Translations under genes and position numbers: made by a program
Notes under the pieces: model-generated
The model's database searches: none
What the model was told of the DNA's origin: nothing
What the model saw: only the letters and a program-made list of their open reading frames with translations
Assembly: GCF_001884135.1 (NCBI RefSeq)
Contig: NZ_MAOC01000078.1
Location: 79,279 to 143,278, forward strand
Reading direction: 5' to 3'
DNA from: Bacillus nitratireducens
GTDB taxonomy: Bacteria; Bacillota; Bacilli; Bacillales; Bacillaceae_G
DNA length: 64,000 nucleotides
In this document: positions 43,873 through 53,776 of the stretch, in pieces
How positions within the stretch are numbered: position 1 is the first letter of the stretch
Layout: each line of letters starts with the position of its first letter

Positions 43873-46649
43873 TACGCTTCAACCGATTGATTCTCAGCAA
43901 TATTTTTAAACTGTCGTTTGTGCATCCAAGTTAATGAAGCAATTGTTCCAAGTGATAATACAACGATAAAGATCATTAGTATCCCTATATTTTGCCACAT
44001 GAAGTTAAAATCACCGCTTGATACGACTGCTTTAAATCCTGATACAGAGTATGTCATCGGTAGCCAAGCATTAAATGGTTGTAAAAACTTAGGAATCAAT
44101 TCTAACGGGAATGTTCCAGCACTTGTTGTAAGCTGCATAATTAATGTTATGATGGCGATGAAACGCCCTGCATCACCGAAAGCTGTTACTAAACATTGAA
44201 TTAATGCGATGAATGCTAAACTTGTAACGATGCTAAAGAGTATGAAGTATGGAATGCTTTGTACTTCTACACCTAATCCGAACAGTAATATGACATCTGC
44301 TACTATTGCTTGAATAATACCGACTGATAGTAAAACGCCGAACTTACTAATAAACCAACTAAATCCTGATTTCGGAACACCGACTGTATCGCGTAATGGG
44401 TATACAATAGATAATAGTAATGCCCCAACGAATAAGCCGAGCGATAAGAAGTACGGCGTAAATCCTGTTCCGTAGTTTGGAACTTCCGCCATTTTCTCTA
44501 CCTTTACTTTTACAGGACTTGCAAACATATCATACGTTTTATCCGTTCCTTTTACTTCCCCTGTTTTTTCTGCCCCTTCACCAAGTTTCTCAGCAAGTTC
44601 ACCTGAACCATCGTTTACTTTCACAAGTCCATCTGTCACTTTTCCGGATCCATCTGTTAGTTTATTTACTCCATCGATTAGTTGGGTTGAGCCAGTTGAC
44701 ATTTTATTTAGGCCACCATTTAGAGTACCTAAGCCAGTTGTTACTTGCCCTGATCCATCTGCTAATTGATTTACGCCACCTATCATTTGGTTTGTTCCTA
44801 CAGATAATGTTCCTAAACCGCCTGTTACTTGGTTTGAACCGTCTTCTAATTTGGTTACTACTAGAGATACTGTGCCTAAACCACCTGTTACTTGACTTGA
44901 GCCATCTGCTAATTGAGTGATTCCACCTGCCATTTGGTTTGCTCCTACAGATAATGCACCTAACCCTTCTGTTACCTTTCCAGATCCATCTAATAATTGA
45001 TTTACCCCATCAATTAATTGTCCTGATCCGTTTTTTAATTTATCTGCACCTACTTTAGCATTACCTAATCCTTCACCTAATCCATGAAACTTACTTACAA
45101 ATTCGTTTTGCGCATTCGTTAATTTCTTAATACCACTCGTTAAATTTCCCACCTCCTCTGGATTCGGCATTTTGCTTTGCATTCCACTTGTCTTTTCACC
45201 GATTTCACCTTTTAATTGTTTTACTTCTTCATTTAATTTGTTTGTTCCACCTGCTACTCCGGCAGCTTTCTGCTGAACTGTCGCCGTACTTTTTGCAGCA
45301 TTTGTTATAAATGGCTGTAACTGCTCTTGGTATTCTTTCGGTAAACTTTCAATTTGCTTTTGTAAATTCGCAACATCTTGCGCTGCAGTTTTTGCATCCC
45401 CTGCTGTTGATTGAGTGAGTTCATTTAACTGATTTACATTTTCTCCAGCTCCATCTATTTTCTCATTTACTGTATTCAATATAGAAGGAACTTTCGACTG
45501 CATTTCCCCTAATCCTGCAACAGAGTTTTGTACTTTATTATTTAACTCTTGCAAACCCTTTTGAATCTCCTGAGAACCTTTCTCTAATTGACTTTGCCCT
45601 CCCGCAAGTTTTTCCATACCATTTGATAGTTCAGTTGTTCCTGTTTTTAATTCATCTGTTTTACTTACCATTGTGTTCAAACCGTTTGTTACTTTCTCAG
45701 ATCCACTTCGCAATTCGCCAATTCCTTTTTGCATCTCACCCGTTTTGCCATTTAATACATTTAAACCATCTGTTACTTTTCCAGATCCATCTTGTAATTT
45801 CCCTATACCTGTTTTGCCATTTAACGTATTTAAACCTGCTGTTACTTTTCCAGATCCATCTTGCAATTTCCCGATACCTATTTGCATTTCACCTGTTTTG
45901 CTATTTAGCGTATTTAAACCGTTTGTTACTTTGCCTGACCCATCTACTAATTTATTAGATCCATCTGCTAATTTCTGAACTCCATCCTTCATCTCCTCAG
46001 ATTTCCCTTGAAGTGTATGAAGACCATCCGTCACTTTACTTGATCCATCATGCAGCTCACTTGATCCGTCATGTAGTTTATTTGCTCCGTCCGCTCCATC
46101 TGCTAATCCTTTTGAGACATCTTTAATGGAATCAAACATTTTCTCTGCATATGTTTTCGTTAACGTGCTTGATACTTCACTTTTAATTTTTTCAATGGCT
46201 GTTCCGCCAATTTGTGAAGATAAGAAGTTCAAACTTTCATTTGGAATATATTCTAAGTTCAATGGTTTCGGATCGTCTTTTAATAACGTTGTAGCGTTAC
46301 TTGAGAAGTCATCTGGAATACGGACTAACATGTAATACTTTCTGCCTTCCATTCCCTCTTTCGCTTCTTTTTCACTTACAAATTCCCATTTAAAACTTTT
46401 ATTATCTTTTAAATTATCAACGAGCCCTTTCCCGACCTCAATTGGTTTCCCATCAAGTTCTGCACCTTTATCTAAATTGACTACCGCAACTGGTAAGTCA
46501 TCTAGCTGTTCATACGGATCCCAAAAAGCCCATAAAAACATACCCGCATATAAAATCGGTACAAATAAAACCGCAATGATTGGGATTAATATTTTTTTAC
46601 TTTTTATAATCTCTGCAAATTCTTTGCTAAGCAACTTATGCCATTTCAT
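43872..46649 (-). CDS. yhgE: YhgE/Pip-family membrane protein
   Basis: A 925-residue membrane protein. One N-terminal helix (about 20-45) is followed by a very long extracellular region (about 60-720) with many copies of a L-x-x-G-x-x-K/Q-x-x-D-G-S-G-x-V-T unit (for example LQDGSGKVTDGLN and LADGSSQVTGGLG), then five or so helices at 730-915. This matches YhgE/Pip phage-infection-protein and ESX-like EsaA-type architecture. The repeats vary in number; one spacer lacks the EMQ-type linker, a sign of recent repeat loss. Regulated, probably, by yhgD (see operators). Confidence 0.9.
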   Translation of the reverse strand: MKWHKLLSKEFAEIIKSKKILIPIIAVLFVPILYAGMFLWAFWDPYEQLDDLPVAVVNLDKGAELDGKPIEVGKGLVDNLKDNKSFKWEFVSEKEAKEGMEGRKYYMLVRIPDDFSSNATTLLKDDPKPLNLEYIPNESLNFLSSQIGGTAIEKIKSEVSSTLTKTYAEKMFDSIKDVSKGLADGADGANKLHDGSSELHDGSSKVTDGLHTLQGKSEEMKDGVQKLADGSNKLVDGSGKVTNGLNTLNSKTGEMQIGIGKLQDGSGKVTAGLNTLNGKTGIGKLQDGSGKVTDGLNVLNGKTGEMQKGIGELRSGSEKVTNGLNTMVSKTDELKTGTTELSNGMEKLAGGQSQLEKGSQEIQKGLQELNNKVQNSVAGLGEMQSKVPSILNTVNEKIDGAGENVNQLNELTQSTAGDAKTAAQDVANLQKQIESLPKEYQEQLQPFITNAAKSTATVQQKAAGVAGGTNKLNEEVKQLKGEIGEKTSGMQSKMPNPEEVGNLTSGIKKLTNAQNEFVSKFHGLGEGLGNAKVGADKLKNGSGQLIDGVNQLLDGSGKVTEGLGALSVGANQMAGGITQLADGSSQVTGGLGTVSLVVTKLEDGSNQVTGGLGTLSVGTNQMIGGVNQLADGSGQVTTGLGTLNGGLNKMSTGSTQLIDGVNKLTDGSGKVTDGLVKVNDGSGELAEKLGEGAEKTGEVKGTDKTYDMFASPVKVKVEKMAEVPNYGTGFTPYFLSLGLFVGALLLSIVYPLRDTVGVPKSGFSWFISKFGVLLSVGIIQAIVADVILLFGLGVEVQSIPYFILFSIVTSLAFIALIQCLVTAFGDAGRFIAIITLIMQLTTSAGTFPLELIPKFLQPFNAWLPMTYSVSGFKAVVSSGDFNFMWQNIGILMIFIVVLSLGTIASLTWMHKRQFKNIAENQSVEA

Positions 46650-46671
46650 AATTTATCCCCCTTTTCAAAAA

Positions 46672-46694
46672 TGACCAAAATGTCTTTTCGGTCA
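46672..46694. promoter_or_regulatory. YhgD operator candidate 1
   Basis: TGACCAAAATGTCTTTTCGGTCA, 23 bp from TGACC to GGTCA, in the yhgE upstream region close to its start codon. Confidence 0.65.
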
Positions 46695-46813
46695 TTTTTA
46701 CCCAAATAAAAAGGCTATATCTGTTCATACATATGCCTTATCCCCGAATTTATACTATGCAACTATTCCTCATTATGAAATTTCTTTCTCTATTCCCCCC
46801 TCAATTAAATATA

Positions 46814-46836
46814 TGACCATATTGTTCAATTGGTCA
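46814..46836. promoter_or_regulatory. YhgD operator candidate 2
   Basis: TGACCA...TGGTCA, exactly 23 bp long, with stronger palindromic symmetry than the other two. It lies between yhgD and yhgE, upstream of operator 1. Confidence 0.65.
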
Positions 46837-46862
46837 TTTTTTATAATATTAAAAGGATTATC

Positions 46863-47435
46863 TTAATTTGACAATCCTTTTAGTAAATACAGTTCGAATA
46901 ACTCCGATATTTTTTCTTTTTCTAACGGTTCATGATTTTTTTCCCAATCAAAAATAAGCGATACGTATAGGCGAAGCATAATAAACGCTGTAATTTCTGG
47001 ATCACATTTGCTAATTTCACCTTTTTCAATTGCAATCTCTAAATAAGATTGAATGACAGAAACGATTTCCACATCTACTTGTTGCATCACTTCTTGTACT
47101 TCTTTCGTTCCCATATCGCGCTCTTCTTGAATTAATTTAATCATGAGCTGATGTTCTTTTCTAAATTCTAATATGCTATATAATGCTCTATGTACATTTT
47201 CAAAAAATGAAATATCTGAACGAATTGCATTTTCTGCAACTTGCTTCATTTCTGTAATTAAATTAGAAATAATTTCGCCAAATAGCTCTTCTTTATTTTT
47301 GAAAAAAGTATAAATCGTTCCTTTTCCTACATTCGCTAACTTCGCAACTTGATCCATCGTCGTCGCCTTATAACCGAACGCTGAAAAAGACTTTGTTGCA
47401 GCTTCAATAATAGAACGTTTTCGATCTATCGCCAC
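46863..47435 (-). CDS. yhgD: TetR-family regulator YhgD
   Basis: A regulator of about 190 residues. The helix-turn-helix (TMDQVAKLANVGKGTIYTFFKNKEEL) lies at 25-55, followed by a helical ligand domain. GTG at 47435 is 7 bases after GGAGG and preferred over the longer frame to 47459. Gene order and family match B. subtilis yhgD next to yhgE. Three 23-bp TGACC-GGTCA repeats in the yhgE and yhgD upstream regions are the likely binding sites. Confidence 0.9.
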   Translation of the reverse strand: MAIDRKRSIIEAATKSFSAFGYKATTMDQVAKLANVGKGTIYTFFKNKEELFGEIISNLITEMKQVAENAIRSDISFFENVHRALYSILEFRKEHQLMIKLIQEERDMGTKEVQEVMQQVDVEIVSVIQSYLEIAIEKGEISKCDPEITAFIMLRLYVSLIFDWEKNHEPLEKEKISELFELYLLKGLSN

Positions 47436-47869
47436 ATCGTCACCTCCAAAAATGACCAATTGGATAATATAGTCAATCAGTACATCTTTGATATTACCAC
47501 ACGCTTACATTCTATACAAGTTCTCTTTTTTATTATTTCCAGTATAAAAAAATTCCAGTCAATGTATATCATACTGTTCATAGTTTATCAGAAGAAAAGG
47601 AGAAAGGAAAAGATGTTCTTCACATATAATTTTTATAAATACCTTTTTCTTATTTCAGCGTAGAAAGCGTAATTTTATCTAAACTAGAATTCCATATGTC
47701 TTCTCTTTTCCTTTCACTCTAACAATCTTCTTCTACAGTTAAACCTTACTTAGCAACAACAAAATTCCTCTTTTTCTAATAACCACATAAAAAAACAAGA
47801 AAATCCTTACAATTAATAGTAAGATAGACAGTAGACAGATTTATAAAAATAGTGGAGGCTTTTTCAGTC
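47436..47869. other. Intergenic region upstream of yhgD and the ABC-2 gene
   Basis: Besides operator candidate 3 near the yhgD start and the AT-rich divergent promoters, no gene or clear element was seen. A 67-codon plus frame at 47460 has no binding site. Confidence 0.4.
47453..47475. promoter_or_regulatory. YhgD operator candidate 3
   Basis: TGACCAATTGGATAATATAGTCA, 23 bp with a weaker right half, located just upstream of the yhgD binding site and start. Consistent with autoregulation. Confidence 0.55.
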
Positions 47870-48724
47870 ATGATGCGTGCACTTCGTTTAAATATAAAGC
47901 AAGCTTTTTGTAGCCGGGTTTCTTTAATTATTATGTTTAGTGGATTAGCTCTGATTTCTATTTATCATTATTATTATGTAATTCGTTATTTAGGAGACGC
48001 AACGGACGGGACTATGGCAACTGCTTTTAAATGGATCGGGTTTCGTGATAATGAAATGGATGTGTATTTATTATTACTGCCTGTTATTGCAAGTTTACCA
48101 TTTAGTACAAGTTACAATTCCGATAAATCAGATGGTTTCAAATCTTTTATAAGTAAGGAAATTTCCCTATTCTCGTATTCCTTTACAAAATATATCGTTA
48201 CATTTTTCTGCGGTGGATTTCTTTATACTTTACCGTTCATTTTTTCGTTATTGCTTTGCAAATTAACAATTCCAAATGGACATCCAATCGTCAGTACGAG
48301 TATGTTAAGCAGTAACGGTGAATTCACAGAGTTATATTTCTCTTCTCCCATCACCTATATTTCTCTATATATTGGGATTAACTTTTTATTCGCTGGTTTA
48401 ATGGCGATCTTAGGTTTAGCAGCGTCCACATGGTCACAGAAAGATTACATGGCATTTCTATTTCCATTTGCAGTTACTTCTATTCCTTTAGTCCTGCTAA
48501 GTACAGTATTCCCTACAATAGGCGGAGCACCTATTCACTTATATGATCCGAAACAACCATTAGACGGGATGTCACCATACATCTTAATCATTCAATGTAC
48601 ATTTTTCTTCCTTGTCAGCTTATTCATGTATATAAAAGGGATACAACGGGACAAAAAAAGATATATGAGAAGACTTCAAAAACGAGATCGATGTAGAAAA
48701 GCTTTTCAAGTAATTTCAGACTAA
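47870..48724 (+). CDS. ABC-2-type permease-like membrane protein
   Basis: The protein has about 284 residues and six helices, in the ABC-2 permease pattern (first helix, loop with FNSDKSDGFKSF-like segment, then groups of helices to 265) with a basic tail. No ATPase gene adjoins, so it may use a partner encoded elsewhere. Start: ATG at 47870, eleven bases after GGAGG, preferred over GTG 47852. A strong terminator follows. Confidence 0.75.
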   Translation: MMRALRLNIKQAFCSRVSLIIMFSGLALISIYHYYYVIRYLGDATDGTMATAFKWIGFRDNEMDVYLLLLPVIASLPFSTSYNSDKSDGFKSFISKEISLFSYSFTKYIVTFFCGGFLYTLPFIFSLLLCKLTIPNGHPIVSTSMLSSNGEFTELYFSSPITYISLYIGINFLFAGLMAILGLAASTWSQKDYMAFLFPFAVTSIPLVLLSTVFPTIGGAPIHLYDPKQPLDGMSPYILIIQCTFFFLVSLFMYIKGIQRDKKRYMRRLQKRDRCRKAFQVISD

Positions 48725-48734
48725 GTAATTAAAA

Positions 48735-48784
48735 CGAATAAGAGCGTAATTCCCTATGTGAGATGGGAATTACGCTCTTATTCG
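48735..48784. terminator. Strong bidirectional terminator
   Basis: 20-bp perfect stem CGAATAAGAGCGTAATTCCC with its complement, 10-base loop. Confidence 0.92.
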
Positions 48785-48822
48785 TTTACATGTATCAAAT
48801 GCATACTTTCACTACTCTTCTT

Positions 48823-49122
48823 TTACGGTGTCCCAGCCAATCCCCACAAAATAACAACCGCCGCAAAATAAATTGCTTTAATAGCTACCACTAAACATAA
48901 TGAAATAATTGCATATTTACTTAATTCTCTTCTCGCACCTATTAAAGTAAAAATAACCGCCAAACTAAACGTTACATAAGAAGTTGCTGTATTTATTAAG
49001 TAATACATACTATCTAGATTCTGTGTAAGCCCTGTTATATCGGCTACAAACTGAAGCATGACGATTGTACTAAAAAAAACCGCCAGCTGATTCATTAATT
49101 TCCCATTTATTCGTGCTTGCAT
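48823..49122 (-). CDS. Small three-helix membrane protein
   Basis: A 99-residue hydrophobic protein with three helices and a short RRELSK loop. The ATG at 49122 lies 6 bases after GAGGAGG, while the longer frame begins in that site. Family unknown. No obvious operon partners. Confidence 0.65.
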   Translation of the reverse strand: MQARINGKLMNQLAVFFSTIVMLQFVADITGLTQNLDSMYYLINTATSYVTFSLAVIFTLIGARRELSKYAIISLCLVVAIKAIYFAAVVILWGLAGTP

Positions 49123-49378
49123 CGTTGACCTCCTCAAAAAACTAAATATTCAATTAATTTTATCATAAATTTTATAAAAAGGGGGATCTATATATAATCT
49201 CGAGTGATTCATTATATTCTCTTTTTAAATAAAATGATCACTGCTAAAGCCATAGAAAATCAGCAATTTAAATATAGTTAAAGATTTACAATATTGTAAA
49301 TTTATTATTTTCTAGTTATGATTTGCATATGGATAAACATAAATAGTCCACATTACATTGGAAAGGGGCGTTTTGATC

Positions 49379-49672
49379 ATGCAACCTAAAATTCATACTT
49401 GGAAAAGTTATATGTTTTTAACCTTTAGCCTATTCAGTACTATTTTAATGTTTTCACTTGTTCCTGTCTTAGATCGATTTGGTCCCAATACAGTTACTCC
49501 TATGACGTACGCAATATTATGCGGAACTATTTTATCTATAATAATGGCTATCATTTCATTTATTAGTCCTTCTGAAAAGAAAGTATTACCTATTATAGCT
49601 TTAGTGGTCACTCTTTTGAATATTTTACTTATTGGCTCTGTTCTCTTATTTGGCTACCTATTTACTAAATAA
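49379..49672 (+). CDS. Small three-helix membrane protein
   Basis: A 97-residue protein with three hydrophobic segments and a PSEKK loop. ATG at 49379 after AAAGGGG at 10 bases. Family unknown. A following seven-codon frame (49706-49729, MQTKKNA) with a GGAGG site may be a truncated gene start. Confidence 0.6.
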   Translation: MQPKIHTWKSYMFLTFSLFSTILMFSLVPVLDRFGPNTVTPMTYAILCGTILSIIMAIISFISPSEKKVLPIIALVVTLLNILLIGSVLLFGYLFTK

Positions 49673-49718
49673 GCATATAACATTAGCAATTGGAGGCATT
49701 TCATTATGCAGACTAAAA

Positions 49719-49745
49719 AGAACGCTTAGATACCTAAGCGTTCTC
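49719..49745. terminator. Bidirectional terminator
   Basis: AGAACGCTTA / TAAGCGTTCT with a 6-base loop. Confidence 0.85.
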
Positions 49746-49750
49746 CTACT

Positions 49751-52117
49751 TTAAGAAGCCTTCTTCAAATCAATTTGAGCAAGTACTGGATCATGGTCAC
49801 TTACACGCCCATGTTCTTTCATAATGTTTGAGTTTAAGTGTACTGGGTCTACAATTGTGTGCGGTGCGATGTTATTTGTTACTAAAATATGATCTAACAC
49901 TTGTGCGTTACCTTCATGAATGTACGTGTAGCGATTCTCTTTCGGCACTGTGTTTAACATATCTTTTAATATCGTTCCTTGCAGTGCTTCTAGTGGTTTA
50001 GAGAACTCGAAATCGTTCATATCACCTAATACAACAACTGGTGCATTCGTATTCTTTTTCTGAATACCTTGTACGAATTGATTCACTTCTTGTGCTAATT
50101 GAACTCGTTTTTCTTCACTCTTTAATACGAGCGGCTGCACTTTTCCAAATGGTGTTGCATCTCCTAGTTTTGAGTTTAAGTGATTTGCGATGACAACAAC
50201 GTTTTGTCCTTGGAATGTAAATTCTGCAGCTAACGGTTTACGTGTACTTTCAAATAAAGGATTTTCATCTCCAATACGAACTACATTTTTATCTAGTAAC
50301 TTCGGTACTGTCGCTAATTTCACACGAGATGGGTTATAGAAGAAACCGACGCGAATATTCGCTCCAGGTGCCCCGCCGTCTTGATTGTTGTTCGGCGCAA
50401 TTTCTACATACTCATACTTCGGTCCACGAATTTCTAATACAGCATCAATGATACGTTTTGCACTTAAAGATGCATCTGTTGTACCGTCATTGATTGCTCC
50501 ATTATTATCTTGCATTTCCTCTACACCGATAATATCTGGCATTTTTAAATTATATTTAATAGAATACGCTAACGCTTTTACTTTTTCATCTGTTGTTTCT
50601 TTTTTGTTAGCTGAGAAGTTTTCAATATTATATGTAGCAACTGTTAACTTATCAAGACGCGGCTGAATATTTGCCCCTACTTGCTTAAATCCGCCGTCCA
50701 CTACAGATGGCAATTCCGTTACTGGCGAAATGCGGAACGAACCGTAGTCATACCCTACTACTCCTGTTATATCTCCAGTGAACGTATCGCCTACTTTCGC
50801 GACATAATCACGAGGTACTTTTACAGAAAGGCGCTCTGGATTTAATTGCTCTTTATCTAATAAAGGCGTACCATACTTCGTTACTACTTTATCTCCACCA
50901 TTTTTTACTGTTACATATAAATTACCGTTTTTCTGCGGAGCGATAATTTTTGGCGTTGGCATCGTAACGCGCATACCTTCTACACTTTCATAAAAATCGA
51001 TTGCATCTTCACTTGGATCAAATAAACTGAATGCATCATTATCGATAATTTGATCAGGGATTTTCACACCGTTTTCTCCTAATACAATCGGCGCTGGTAA
51101 AGGTTGATCTTTTGCGATTACAGCAACGCGACTCGCCTTAATTTCCGTCGTCGTTAAGTCTGTTTCAAATCGCTCTGCATATCCAGGTCCAACATATTCT
51201 TCTACTTCTCCATCAACTTGGACAAGATCTCCTACTGCTACATTCGTATCTTTTTTGTATACGTAAATACCTTCAGAAGTAGCTGGATCTTCATCTGGCT
51301 GATTATCTTCTACATAAAAACCATTTTTATCTAGAGCTGTTACAACACCTTCTACATTTCGTACTTTTTTTCCATTGTAAGGAGAAATATGTGATTCCCC
51401 TTGAATATCATGGATACGAACTTGTTCATTTGTGACGATTATAAATGAAAATGTTGAAACCGCTGAAGGAGTAAGCCCTTCTTTTTCTGCGATTGCTTTC
51501 ACTACACTATTTTCATTCATTATAATTTGTCCGTTATAACGAACGCTTTTATTTGTAGGATTAGAACCATCTAACGTATAGTAGATTGTTGCTCCTTCTG
51601 TGCCCGTTGTTAATGTTACCGCTGTTCCTTTCGCAACTTCCCCGCCACCAGGCGAAGCTACTACATCGCTAACACGGTTTTGTTCTTCCCCTTGAAACTT
51701 ATGAGCTGTTACCGATTTTAAACCGGGGCTACCAAAATATAATTCAAGCGTCCCTGTTAGCTGAACTTTCTTTCCGATATTTTCAGGATGATCTTTCACG
51801 TTTACAGCTGATCTCACATCGCCTTTTGGCAACTGAACAGGCATGATCTTGTCTGGATTCGTTTCGTTTGGCGAATCAGCAATTGCCACGTTTGTATCAT
51901 CAAACTTAGCCGGATCTTTCGTGTATTTAGAAGGACTCTGCGTATACCCAACGATATATCCTTCCACTATCCCCTTCGTTTTCCCTTGCTGCTTAAATAC
52001 TTGAATTGCTTTCTCTACTGACATAGAAGTAGTTTCTTCCGCCTGCGCTAAAGTTCCAGTAAATGAAAGCAATAGCAATAATGATAAAAAGATACTTAAC
52101 AATTTCTTCACAGCCAT
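49751..52117 (-). CDS. Secreted multidomain nuclease/phosphatase (YhcR-like, EEP domain)
   Basis: A 788-residue exported protein. Signal peptide (1-26); DUF6359-like OB region (about 30-135); chitobiase-type C-terminal module (about 148-225, GATIYYTLDGSNPT); YhcR-type OB segment (about 230-475, HDIQGESHISPY, TALDKNGFYVEDN); and an endonuclease/exonuclease/phosphatase domain (about 490-785) with TYNIENF, GVEEMQDNN, ANHLNSK, LGDMNDFEF and SDHDPV. The catalytic residues look complete, so it should degrade extracellular nucleic acid for nutrition or DNA release. It has no LPXTG or anchor. Confidence 0.88.
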   Translation of the reverse strand: MAVKKLLSIFLSLLLLLSFTGTLAQAEETTSMSVEKAIQVFKQQGKTKGIVEGYIVGYTQSPSKYTKDPAKFDDTNVAIADSPNETNPDKIMPVQLPKGDVRSAVNVKDHPENIGKKVQLTGTLELYFGSPGLKSVTAHKFQGEEQNRVSDVVASPGGGEVAKGTAVTLTTGTEGATIYYTLDGSNPTNKSVRYNGQIIMNENSVVKAIAEKEGLTPSAVSTFSFIIVTNEQVRIHDIQGESHISPYNGKKVRNVEGVVTALDKNGFYVEDNQPDEDPATSEGIYVYKKDTNVAVGDLVQVDGEVEEYVGPGYAERFETDLTTTEIKASRVAVIAKDQPLPAPIVLGENGVKIPDQIIDNDAFSLFDPSEDAIDFYESVEGMRVTMPTPKIIAPQKNGNLYVTVKNGGDKVVTKYGTPLLDKEQLNPERLSVKVPRDYVAKVGDTFTGDITGVVGYDYGSFRISPVTELPSVVDGGFKQVGANIQPRLDKLTVATYNIENFSANKKETTDEKVKALAYSIKYNLKMPDIIGVEEMQDNNGAINDGTTDASLSAKRIIDAVLEIRGPKYEYVEIAPNNNQDGGAPGANIRVGFFYNPSRVKLATVPKLLDKNVVRIGDENPLFESTRKPLAAEFTFQGQNVVVIANHLNSKLGDATPFGKVQPLVLKSEEKRVQLAQEVNQFVQGIQKKNTNAPVVVLGDMNDFEFSKPLEALQGTILKDMLNTVPKENRYTYIHEGNAQVLDHILVTNNIAPHTIVDPVHLNSNIMKEHGRVSDHDPVLAQIDLKKAS

Positions 52118-52288
52118 TTTCCTCTCCCTAATTCATATTTTCTCAGCATTTCTATCATATCAAATGATTCGTTATATAGAACTATATTTCGACAAATTTT
52201 ACACAAAATTTATTTAATTTACAAGTTTTCAAACTATAACACAAAATAACTTATATAGGTTTATTAACTAACAGGTATCTTATTTAAT

Positions 52289-52327
52289 AAACAAACCGCC
52301 TTCAATCTAATTGAGGGCGGTTTGTTT
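52289..52327 (-). terminator. Terminator of the hem operon
   Basis: AAACAAACCGCC / GGCGGTTTGTTT stem, 3' of hemY. Confidence 0.9.
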
Positions 52328-52335
52328 GGAATATT

Positions 52336-53757
52336 TTAATTTGCGACTAATTCAGTCTCCATTACTTTCTCTAAATGAGTTAGCACACACTTTGCAGCTC
52401 TCTCACCCTGTTCAATACAATCCGGAAGACCAGCACCAGCATAGGAGCTACCTGCCAAATACACACCTGGCAACTCGCTTTCCATAAATGTTGTGAGCTT
52501 CTTCATTCGGTCTTTATGGCCTACTGTATATTGAGGCATCGCTTCTTTCCAGCGGCTTACAATTGTAAACTCTGGATCCTCTGTAATATCCATTGTCTTT
52601 TGTAAGTCCTCTAATACAAGCTGCACAATTTCTTCGTCCGTTTGTTCAACAATCGCTTCATCACCTGGGCGTCCGACGTAACAACGAAGAAGCGTTTTTC
52701 CTTCTGGCGTTGTATGTGGCCATTTTTTATGTGTCCACGTACACGCCGTAATCGTGTAATCACTATTTCTTGATACGACAAATCCGGTACCATCAATATC
52801 GCGCTGAATGGCAGACTTCGAGAAAGCAAGTGCCACGTTTGCAACGGATGTAGATGGAATGTTACGGAAGAAACGAAACTGCTTATACTGTGCAAACATA
52901 GATGGCAATACTTTATGTGGTGCTGCAACTACAATCGCGTCTGCTTCCATTTCTTTTCCGTTACTAAGAGTAATCGTATAGCCATCACCAAGTTTCGCAA
53001 CTTTCTCAATACGCGTTCCTTTTATTACCATATCATTAGGAATCTTCACTTCAAGAGATTCTACTATAGATTCTAAACCGGTTTTCACAGTTTTAAAGAT
53101 TCCTTTTTTCACTTCAGCCTTCTCTTGCTTCGGAGCGAGCGTACGCATACCGAGTGAAATACTACGGTGCTCCTGTTCGATTTGATAAATTTGAGGGAAT
53201 GTTGACATTAAACTCATTTCATCAATATCCCCTGCATATATACCAGATAATAATGGCTCAATTAAATTTTCAACGACTTCATTTCCGAGGCGATGTCTGA
53301 AAAACTGCCCGAGTGATTGATCAGAAACTGGTTTTGACCTTGGCATTAATAAGTCAAAACCAGCTCTTAATTTACCAATTGGGGAGAACAATCCGGAAAA
53401 TAGAAACGGCGTAATTTGCGTTGGAATTCCCATCATTGATCCGCTCGGCATTTTATGTAACCGATTATTTACAAGGATAAATGATTGACCGGCCTTATTA
53501 TTTACAAGTTCATCGCCCAGTCCTAATTCTTTCACTAATTTAGCTGCACTCTCTTTTCTTGCTAAGAAAGAATCAGGGCCACGTTCAATTGTAAATCCAT
53601 CTTTTTGAACGGTTTGAATTTTCCCGCCAAGTTTACCAGACGCTTCTATAAGCAATGTATCTATCGGCAAGTTTTTTTCGCGAATTTCTTTTTGTAAGTA
53701 ATACGCTGTCGATAAGCCTGTAATACCACCGCCGACGATCACAACTTTTTTCCTCAA
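52336..53757 (-). CDS. hemY: Coproporphyrinogen III oxidase (HemY/CgoX)
   Basis: This FAD enzyme oxidizes coproporphyrinogen III to coproporphyrin III in the coproporphyrin-dependent heme route of Gram-positive bacteria. The 473-residue protein has the dinucleotide motif VGGGITGLSTAYYL, the RGPDSFLA block, and YAGAGLPDCIEQGERAA near the C-terminus. TTG at 53757 is five bases after AAAGGGGGG and the natural start. Last gene of hemE-hemH-hemY, a B. subtilis-like order. Confidence 0.93.
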   Translation of the reverse strand: MRKKVVIVGGGITGLSTAYYLQKEIREKNLPIDTLLIEASGKLGGKIQTVQKDGFTIERGPDSFLARKESAAKLVKELGLGDELVNNKAGQSFILVNNRLHKMPSGSMMGIPTQITPFLFSGLFSPIGKLRAGFDLLMPRSKPVSDQSLGQFFRHRLGNEVVENLIEPLLSGIYAGDIDEMSLMSTFPQIYQIEQEHRSISLGMRTLAPKQEKAEVKKGIFKTVKTGLESIVESLEVKIPNDMVIKGTRIEKVAKLGDGYTITLSNGKEMEADAIVVAAPHKVLPSMFAQYKQFRFFRNIPSTSVANVALAFSKSAIQRDIDGTGFVVSRNSDYTITACTWTHKKWPHTTPEGKTLLRCYVGRPGDEAIVEQTDEEIVQLVLEDLQKTMDITEDPEFTIVSRWKEAMPQYTVGHKDRMKKLTTFMESELPGVYLAGSSYAGAGLPDCIEQGERAAKCVLTHLEKVMETELVAN

Positions 53758-53776
53758 GTAAGCCCCCCCTTTCTTC

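Noticed and set aside
44477-45978. Long plus-strand ORFs opposite yhgE and the EKNQK repeats
   Set aside because: These are shadows of repetitive coding sequence.
49706-49729. Seven-codon ORF MQTKKNA with a good GGAGG
   Set aside because: It ends inside a terminator. Possibly a truncated gene start, but too short to call.
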